From Siphonodentalium dalli (lineage: Eukaryota > Mollusca > Scaphopoda > Gadilida > Siphonodentaliidae), in assembly GCA_032622095.1 (NCBI GenBank), contig CP136066.1, positions 173,043,164 through 173,107,163 of the forward strand: 64,000 nt of DNA, given 5' to 3'. Each line of letters begins with the position of its first letter. Position 1 is the first letter of the stretch. A program made the position numbers and the translations under genes. Under the pieces are notes generated by a model that saw only the letters and a list, made by a program, of their open reading frames with translations, was not told the origin of the DNA and did no database searches. Positions 60,701 through 64,000 of this stretch are shown here, one piece after another.

Positions 60701-61171
60701 TGAAATATCTTATCAAGCTGCTGAAAAAAGTTCTAGATACATCAGAACAAAAGCTTACTGAAATAATAATGACCTTATGAACCCTGTATTAACCCTTTCA
60801 GTGCCAAGTCCGATTTTTGTATAAACCCATATTTCCTTTATCATTTTTCAAATTTATTGATTATAATAATGTGATACATTATTATAATCAATAAATTTGA
60901 AAAATGATCAAGGAAATATGGGTTTATACAAAAATTGGACTTGGCACTGAAAGGGTTAAAATTTGACTATTCCAGGGGCCCGTCAGGAGTAAGAGCACAG
61001 GCTTTAGATAGAGACGGTAATTTGGTGGAGGACTTCATCTTTGATGGTGGGAAGGGCGAGACTGCAAGTCGTGTTCTGCATATCCGTAACGCTCCGTCTC
61101 CCGCAGCCACATCATCTTTAGCAATAGCAGAGATGATTGCTGATGAGGTCAAACAGCGCTTCAAATTGTGA
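42650..61171 (+). CDS. L2HGDH: L-2-hydroxyglutarate dehydrogenase, mitochondrial (9 exons, 459 aa)
   Basis: Exons: 42650-42759, 43718-43845, 45613-45764, 50559-50690, 51989-52192, 54993-55160, 57419-57576, 59342-59473, 60976-61171. All introns are GT-AG and phases match across every junction. The protein is an FAD-dependent oxidase-type enzyme that converts L-2-hydroxyglutarate to 2-oxoglutarate in mitochondria, a metabolite-repair reaction. Visible features: a short N-terminal presequence (residues 1-42, few acids), the FAD dinucleotide motif GGGIVG (49-54), the conserved segment [16 protein letters not shown] (82-97), GLYSDR and [13 protein letters not shown] in exon 6, HFTPR in exon 7, and [16 protein letters not shown] plus [14 protein letters not shown] near the C-terminus. 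The start ATG has an in-frame TAA 30 bases upstream (42620). No frameshift or stop interrupts the exons. Introns hold numerous transposons, some touching splice sites. Confidence 0.96.
42990..43085. repeat. Palindromic short repeats in intron 1
   Basis: It contains CCGTATACGGTACTTTAGC and AAGTGCCCTATACGGTACTT, near-palindromes related to the units at 42556-42627 on the other side of exon 1. Confidence 0.65.
43718..43845 (+). CDS. L2HGDH: L2HGDH exon 2 (FAD-binding motif)
   Basis: The acceptor is TTTGCAG|A and the donor TGG|GTATGG. It reads [20 protein letters not shown] and then [10 protein letters not shown], the classic N-terminal Rossmann element. The acidic E after the second strand (VLEKE) fits FAD ribose binding. 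Confidence 0.95.
45613..45764 (+). CDS. L2HGDH: L2HGDH exon 3
   Basis: The acceptor is CTTCAG|CT and the donor AAAG|GTGAGA. It encodes the highly conserved segment [17 protein letters not shown] and then [18 protein letters not shown], ending at KKCGK. Confidence 0.96.
46329..46582. mobile_element. hAT-like double-hairpin MITE in intron 3
   Basis: Begins CAAGCCTAGAAATAGTGAGC and ends CACCCTATTTCAAGGCTTG, with two inner hairpins. Same family as 35153-35405. No clear 8-bp duplication. Confidence 0.85.
46850..47045. repeat. Dispersed repeat fragment (pair with 48262-48480)
   Basis: TTTTGAGACTTCCGTATATA, GTGGGTACTTCATGGAATCC and CACGTTTTGGAGAAGCTCAG are all shared with 48262-48480 in direct orientation. 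Confidence 0.8.
47653..47984. repeat. Tandem duplication, 166-bp unit
   Basis: The unit at 47653 (TTTCGCTATCTACTTATCTG ... GTTCCTAGGAAGGGGGGATT) starts again at 47819. A diverged third relative lies at about 48640-48810. Confidence 0.9.
47990..48142. repeat. A/T low-complexity tract
   Basis: About 150 bp made almost only of A and T with short AAATTAAAA-type words. A similar tract lies at 48818-48990. Both follow TAGGAAGGGGGGATT-type sequence, so they belong to the same repeat. Confidence 0.85.
48262..48480. repeat. Dispersed repeat fragment (pair with 46850-47045)
   Basis: Same landmarks as the first copy, preceded by GTGGGCTAACCTGCTAGTCT, which also precedes the element at 49022. Confidence 0.8.
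49010..49535. mobile_element. Repeat element with six TCAAGGTCA half-sites
   Basis: It is bounded by GGTGGGCTAACCTGCTGGTC and TCCACCAGCTAGTATATAT. Inside are three copies of a unit in which TGACCTTGACCTT is followed some 20 bases later by ATTCAAGGTCAAAT. The 9-mer TCAAGGTCA occurs at 49216, 49332 and 49459, and its complement at 49189, 49306 and 49433. The unit structure and short inverted ends suggest a non-autonomous transposon. The long frame across it is not a gene. Confidence 0.7.
50030..50182. mobile_element. pogo/Tigger-like MITE in intron 3
   Basis: Begins TACAATAATGCCCTAAATAA and ends GGGCATTACTGTA. Part of the left arm is deleted compared with 57632-57848. Confidence 0.8.
50213..50417. 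mobile_element. piggyBac-like MITE (CATGA type), partial
   Basis: Two short hairpins based on TGCATTCTCTTATATATG lie between GCAGCATTAAAGATACTGTG and AGCTCAATTCATGGAAGGATTAA. The left end is missing. Confidence 0.75.
50559..50690 (+). CDS. L2HGDH: L2HGDH exon 4
   Basis: Exactly 44 codons, phase 0 at both ends, reading [20 protein letters not shown] to [10 protein letters not shown]. The acceptor is TTTTAG|TTAG. The donor CAG|GTACAG coincides with the left end of a TA-flanked MITE. Confidence 0.95.
50692..50841. mobile_element. pogo/Tigger-like MITE at the intron 4 donor
   Basis: TACAGTAATCCCCTAAATAA begins one base after the exon 4 border, so the TA border is bases +2 and +3 of the intron. 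The arms continue through CAGCAGAATTATGGGTAAC. The outer right arm is lost after CTGCTGTGATTGAG. Confidence 0.88.
51551..51680. mobile_element. Fold-back element in intron 4
   Basis: The left arm CCTATGGTGTTTTGAGTGAA with ATTTCATGAGTGACTAGC is mirrored by GCTAGTCACTCATGAAAT with TCACTCAAAAACTATAGG. Confidence 0.75.
51989..52192 (+). CDS. L2HGDH: L2HGDH exon 5
   Basis: 68 codons, phase 0 at both ends, including [20 protein letters not shown] and [10 protein letters not shown]. The acceptor is TTTGCAG|GGA and the donor CAAG|GTGTGT. A hAT-like MITE starts about 20 bases into the following intron. Confidence 0.95.
52213..52388. mobile_element. hAT-like MITE, shortened, 20 bases past exon 5
   Basis: Ends AGACCTGGATATAGTGTGTC / GACACAATATTTCCAGGCTT. 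It retains the GCAGAATGAGGTCCCCAGAG arms and one hairpin; the second is partly deleted. Confidence 0.8.
52713..52850. repeat. Old dispersed repeat, left of the hAT insertion
   Basis: TATGTGCGTGAACAAATT, followed by GGCACATTGAGATGTCC and CAAGCTTGGAAATC, recurs at 54702-54815. A weaker relative is at 51795-51840. Confidence 0.7.
53074..54676. mobile_element. 1.6-kb hAT-type element in intron 5
   Basis: Ends TAGTGTTGCAACGATTAGT and GATTAATCGTTTCAACACTA are inverted repeats rich in CGATTAGTCGA. The flanking 8-bp ATATATAT is present on both sides (53066-53073, 54677-54684), although the left flank is itself a TA repeat. No complete transposase is visible; the 102-codon frame at 53459 shows no hAT motif. 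Non-autonomous. Confidence 0.82.
54702..54815. repeat. Old dispersed repeat, right of the hAT insertion
   Basis: Direct-orientation counterpart of 52713-52850 (TATGTGCGTGAACAAATTGT ... AAATCAAGCTTGAAAATCAG). Confidence 0.7.
54835..54930. mobile_element. Half of a TTAA/CCCTTTCAGTGCC element
   Basis: Begins TTAACCCTTTCAGTGCCAAG and follows the left arm of 60789-60959 up to ATGTGATACATTGATGG. The mirrored arm is absent. It ends about 60 bases before exon 6. Confidence 0.85.
54993..55160 (+). CDS. L2HGDH: L2HGDH exon 6
   Basis: 56 codons, phase 0, including [20 protein letters not shown] and [20 protein letters not shown]. The acceptor is AATTTCAG|GGA and the donor TCCA|GTATGA. Confidence 0.96.
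55548..55882. mobile_element. TTAA element B, deletion derivative in intron 6
   Basis: TTAAAGATACC at the left and GATTATGCATCTTTAA at the right, with the TGGGATCCTCGACTGAAATC region of the family. The central part has been replaced or lost. Confidence 0.65.
56111..56371. mobile_element. piggyBac-like MITE (CATGA type), complete, intron 6
   Basis: 261 bp with TTAA at both borders: TTAACCCTTTCATGACGGGG ... CTCCTGTCATGTAAGGGTTAA. Two hairpins on TGCATTCTCTTATATATGTG are separated by a linker containing CAAGGTCAAGGTAAATATTG. Confidence 0.85.
57419..57576 (+). CDS. L2HGDH: L2HGDH exon 7
   Basis: It reads [20 protein letters not shown] and [17 protein letters not shown], ending two bases into a serine codon. 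The acceptor is TTTTAG|GTT and the donor TCAG|GTTATT. Confidence 0.96.
57632..57848. mobile_element. pogo/Tigger-like MITE, complete fold-back, intron 7
   Basis: 217 bp with TA borders. Ends TACAGTAATGCTCTAAGTAA / TTACTTAGAGCATTACTGTA, with arms pairing to a centre at GAAAGCTCTCACTAAGAGCTTTC. It starts 56 bases after exon 7. Confidence 0.88.
59036..59305. mobile_element. piggyBac-like MITE (CATGA type), intron 7
   Basis: TTAACCCTTCCATGACTGGA ... CTCCCATCATGAAAGGATTAA, with two TATATATGCGAG-type hairpins and a linker holding TGACCTTGA (59168). It ends 36 bases before exon 8. Confidence 0.85.
59342..59473 (+). CDS. L2HGDH: L2HGDH exon 8
   Basis: It reads [20 protein letters not shown] and [20 protein letters not shown]. 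The acceptor is TTTTTCAG|TGG and the donor AAAAG|GTAAGT, the best donor in the gene. Confidence 0.95.
59681..60118. mobile_element. hAT-like double-hairpin element, long form, intron 8
   Basis: 438 bp with ends CAGGCCTCAAAATATGGTGC / GCACCATATTTTGAGGCCTG (one base gap in the inner pairing), flanked by ACGGTAAA and AGGGTAAA. Two GCAGAATGAGGTCCCCAGAG hairpins are separated by about 180 bp of unique linker. Confidence 0.85.
60315..60496. mobile_element. pogo/Tigger-like MITE, intron 8
   Basis: TACAGTAATGCCCTAAATAA ... TTTAGAGCATTACTGTA, a near-perfect fold-back centred on CATCGGAACG. Confidence 0.88.
60789..60959. mobile_element. TTAA/CCCTTTCAGTGCC fold-back touching exon 9 acceptor region
   Basis: 171 bp, almost a perfect palindrome: TTAACCCTTTCAGTGCCAAG ... 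CTTGGCACTGAAAGGGTTAA, with centre near ATGTGATACATTA. TTAA at both borders. Only 16 bases separate it from exon 9. Confidence 0.92.
60976..61171 (+). CDS. L2HGDH: L2HGDH exon 9 (C-terminus and stop)
   Basis: It reads [20 protein letters not shown] and [19 protein letters not shown], ending [10 protein letters not shown] and TGA. The acceptor is TATTCCAG|G. A frame open from 60935 enters this exon from the transposon, but the exon border is set by the AG and by frame match with exon 8. Confidence 0.96.
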
Positions 61172-61516
61172 TAGCTCGGAATAGGTTGTTTCTGTGATAA
61201 CAGAGAAGTTCAGTTACATGTACACCTGACTTCTGATGTGTGTTGCTATGGTATTGTTATTGGGGTCATCTGGCATGATAAGTCATGTGGTTTGGTGGTG
61301 GGAGGTTAGAAGTTGCAATATGTGTAAATCATCCATGTAATATAACAGTGCAAATCAACTGTCGATTGTGATAGCTGGTAATAGGTTGTTTCTGAGATAA
61401 TAGATAGGTTCAGCTACATGTACATGTGGCTTTTCATATGTGTTATTGTATTACTATTGATATGCATCTGGCTGGAAAAGTCAAATATATTGGTAGTGAG
61501 AAGGATAGAAGCTTAT
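61166..61516. repeat. 200-bp tandem duplication in the L2HGDH 3' UTR
   Basis: TTGTGATAGCT-GGAATAGGTTGTTTCTGTGATAA starts at 61166, overlapping the stop codon, and again at 61366. The copies are diverged and the second is ended by a MITE at 61518. No polyadenylation site could be fixed. Confidence 0.8.
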
Positions 61517-61517
61517 G

Positions 61518-61626
61518 CAGTAATGCCCTAAATAATCGACTCCTTAACCACAGCAGAATTATGGGTAATTTTTCAGGATTTAGTCGGAAATATGGCTTGT
61601 TGCCATTCATCGGAAATCTCTCACTG
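61518..61626. mobile_element. Half of a pogo/Tigger-like MITE
   Basis: The left arm only (CAGTAATGCCCTAAATAATC through TTGCCATTCATCGGAAATCT). The mirrored arm is lacking. Confidence 0.8.
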
Positions 61627-61766
61627 TATGTGTAGGATGACCGAGTCATATAACTGTGTATATTGTCTGTTATATTAGGGCCTTGTAGCTCAAGTAAACA
61701 GCTCCTTAGGTCGATTAATTTCTCCTCATCAATTGAAGTGGAAGATTTAATTATTCACCTTTACAT

Positions 61767-62021
61767 TCAAGCCTTGAAATAGTGTGTCTGTCATTTGCAG
61801 AATGAGGTCCCCAGAGGGTGAATTTAGTTATGCTACCCCGCATAGCGGGCTAGCATCACCAAATTCACCCTCTGGGGACCTCATTCTGCTTACACCTTGG
61901 CAGAATGAGGTTCCCAGAGGGTGAATTTGGTGATGTTAGCCCACTATGCAGGGTAGCATCACTAAATTCACCCTCTGGGGACCTCATTCTGCAAATGACA
62001 GACACACTATTTCAAGGCTTG
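61767..62021. mobile_element. hAT-like double-hairpin MITE with 8-bp duplication
   Basis: TCAAGCCTTGAAATAGTGTG ... CACACTATTTCAAGGCTTG, the best-preserved copy of the family. CTTTACAT flanks it on both sides (61759-61766, 62022-62029). Confidence 0.88.
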
Positions 62022-62227
62022 CTTTACATGACAACAGACGAAACAACTTGATCGAATGAATATGTACAAACAGAAACAAAGATCATTTGACTCACTTGAA
62101 CAGTGTTTGTAGGAACACCCATCAGAAATTAAAGTACGTATATATCTGAACTATTCTATCAATATGCCAATATTTTTAAGGCCAGTGGCTGGTTTTCATT
62201 GCTCAAAAAAATTGCTTTCAAGAGGCT

Positions 62228-62670
62228 TTAACCCTTTCTAAACTAAATGGATTCTCCCACTCAGTTATAAAAGTCTACATTGGAGTGGTCTATTATTAAT
62301 CGGGAGGGGTGTTCAGGATAAATAAGCAAACAACAGGTAATAATAGTGCAGAAGGAGTCCTATTGATTGGAGGGAAATGTTCAGACAATAACTGTAGGAA
62401 ATGTTCAGACAATAACTGTAGGAAATTTTCAGACAATAACTAGCAAATGTTGAGATAATAAGTTCAACAAACAGCCTATGGTCTTTTGTTGAAATTTATT
62501 TTCTGAACATTTCCTACCAATGAATTGTAATCCTTGTGCACTTCTACTATCTTTTTGTTTGTCTGTCATCAGTAATTTTTCCTGAATACCCATCCATATG
62601 AATAATAGACCCATCCAATGTATACTGTTATAACTGTGTTTGAGAATACATTTAGTATAGAAAGGGTTAA
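62228..62670. mobile_element. TTAA/CCCTTTCTA element with 24-bp inner repeats
   Basis: Ends TTAACCCTTTCTAAACTAAA and TTTAGTATAGAAAGGGTTAA form a TIR of about 29 bp with TTAA borders. Inside, AAATGTTCAGACAATAACTG (24-bp period) is repeated about three times at 62375-62445. No transposase. Confidence 0.82.
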
Positions 62671-62808
62671 CAAACTATCCACGATCTCGTCGGGCCCGAT
62701 TCCTCCACTTACGATTGAATCGTGGTCGTCTGAACGTACACTAAGCATGACGACTGTCGTTTCTCTGCACCAGTATGTCAGTCTCCATTCAGGAAGTGAA
62801 TCTGACTC

Positions 62809-63068
62809 CCTTTCATGAATGGAGCTTCTTGAAATTTTGCGAAACCCTGTGCCAATGCATTCTCTTATATATGCGAGTCACCAATATGGTGCCCCGCATA
62901 TATAAGAGAATGCATTGGCCCAACAAAAAGTTATCCTGACCTTGTAATTCAGTGCATTCTCTTATATATGCAAGGCTCCATATGGGAGACTCGCATATAT
63001 ATAAGAGAATCCACTGGCACAAGATATTTAACGCTGCACCAGCACATCTCCTCTCATGAAAGGGTTAA
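62809..63068. mobile_element. piggyBac-like MITE (CATGA type)
   Basis: CCCTTTCATGAATGGAGCTT ... CTCTCATGAAAGGGTTAA with two TATATATGC hairpins. The right TTAA is present; the left border reads GACT. Confidence 0.85.
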
Positions 63069-63207
63069 TATACATGTAGTGTAGTTAGAACGGCCAGGAT
63101 CATGGTCTTTGGTGCAAAGATAGGCCCTTATTATAATTAACAAAAATCTAACTTTCTAAAAGTGTATCTATGTTTGCCGCAATTATTTGATTTGTCATCC
63201 TGACACT

Positions 63208-64000
63208 AAGGGTGCATTTACACTGCTACAGAACTGTACACAGATCTACACGCAGACTAGTGCGAACAGGTTGATATAGAAATGCACACAGAAAGAAAAC
63301 GGTATTCGTCCCTGTGAGCAAAAATCGTGTCCACTATACGTCAGGGTCAACGCCGAAGCATTGCGACAGGCAAATCTGTTTTGATTAACTGTTACTCGGG
63401 CTTGGCGAATAATGTGTTTCAGTTTTCATTGTCATTTCAACCCATGTATTTCGTATATTCAAGATGGACAGGGACATGTCAACCGGGGGTGAGGGATGTC
63501 TCACCCCAATTTTTGTCAAATTTTTTAAAAGTTGGAAATTTCATACCTGACAAAACATTAGTTGTAATTTCCAAACCAACAATAGGTTGAAAATGATATT
63601 GTAGTTTGATTTTCAAACATTTTGTAGTATTGTTTTCTGACCAATATTTGCATAATTTCCTACCTTATATGGAAAGATTGTGCCCTGGTCCCTTCCCGTG
63701 GCCAGTCAAAACTGCTAGTTAATTTAATAAAAACAATATTGTCCTACATTTGGTCAACATTGTCATTAGAATTGTCATCAGTTGGAAATTTTGCTACATT
63801 TGGTCAAATACAGGGTGTTGTAGCATGGATACCCACTCCATACCAATCCAAAATGACCACCTCCCAGATGGTGTCAAACAGGAGACCTATATATATATAT
63901 GCTGACACGGCACATACCAAATCGCTGTTGTCTGCTGGTAGTTGATCCAGTTTTATGTCTGGCCTAAACTGAAACGACTCCTAGTGAGTTGTCAATTACC
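63208..64000. mobile_element. 1-kb hAT-like element C, second copy, cut by window end
   Basis: It begins AAGGGTGCATTTACACTGCT and is inverted relative to 38050-39028, matching through CCAAACCAACAATAG and GGCACATACCAAATCGCTGT. The right end lies outside the window. Confidence 0.78.

Noticed and set aside
60935-61171. Separate small gene starting with [10 protein letters not shown]
   Set aside because: The start lies in the transposon end. The conserved part is exon 9 of L2HGDH, with a matching acceptor and frame.

Overview
This is eukaryotic (animal) DNA: AT-rich and dominated by repeats, with short exons, GT-AG introns and a very high density of small fold-back DNA transposons. The protein sequences and transposon types fit a marine invertebrate. 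A basal deuterostome or spiralian is possible, but the sequence alone does not settle the species. I saw no prokaryotic features, operons, tRNA, rRNA or CRISPR arrays.

The one intact gene is a complete L-2-hydroxyglutarate dehydrogenase gene (L2HGDH) on the + strand, with coding sequence from 42650 to 61171. I could place all nine exons with GT/AG borders and matching phases, giving a 459-residue predicted protein, close to the usual family length of about 460. Its introns hold about fifteen transposon insertions, several within a few bases of splice sites.

Layout. 1-2060: a 49-bp satellite array. 4.9-10.1 kb: fold-back elements and, at 5950-7082 on the - strand, a rhodopsin-type G-protein-coupled receptor broken by three frameshifts. 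10.6-13.7 kb: a duplicated segment, then a decayed non-LTR retrotransposon keeping its 5' part and ORF1 but no visible reverse transcriptase. 14.9-22.5 kb: TTAA-flanked elements and a nearly identical 1,189-bp tandem duplication whose junction lies inside a transposon. 22.5-42 kb: dispersed repeats in several families (a TTAA-flanked family of about 445 bp, an inverted 0.7-kb pair, a 1-kb hAT-like element) with no recognisable gene. 42.6-61.2 kb: L2HGDH. 61.2-64 kb: its probable 3' UTR and more elements.

Non-autonomous families recognised: (1) TTAA-flanked elements with CCCTTT ends (piggyBac-like), in four end types, two of which share one long hairpin core; (2) TA-flanked elements starting CAGTAATGC (pogo/Tigger-like); (3) fold-back elements with two hairpins and 8-bp target duplications (hAT-like); (4) TTAA-flanked AAAGGTACTC elements; (5) a 1.6-kb hAT-type element. 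No new multi-gene system was found. The most notable signals are transposon ends sitting on L2HGDH splice sites and an array of TCAAGGTCA nuclear-receptor half-sites in its third intron.
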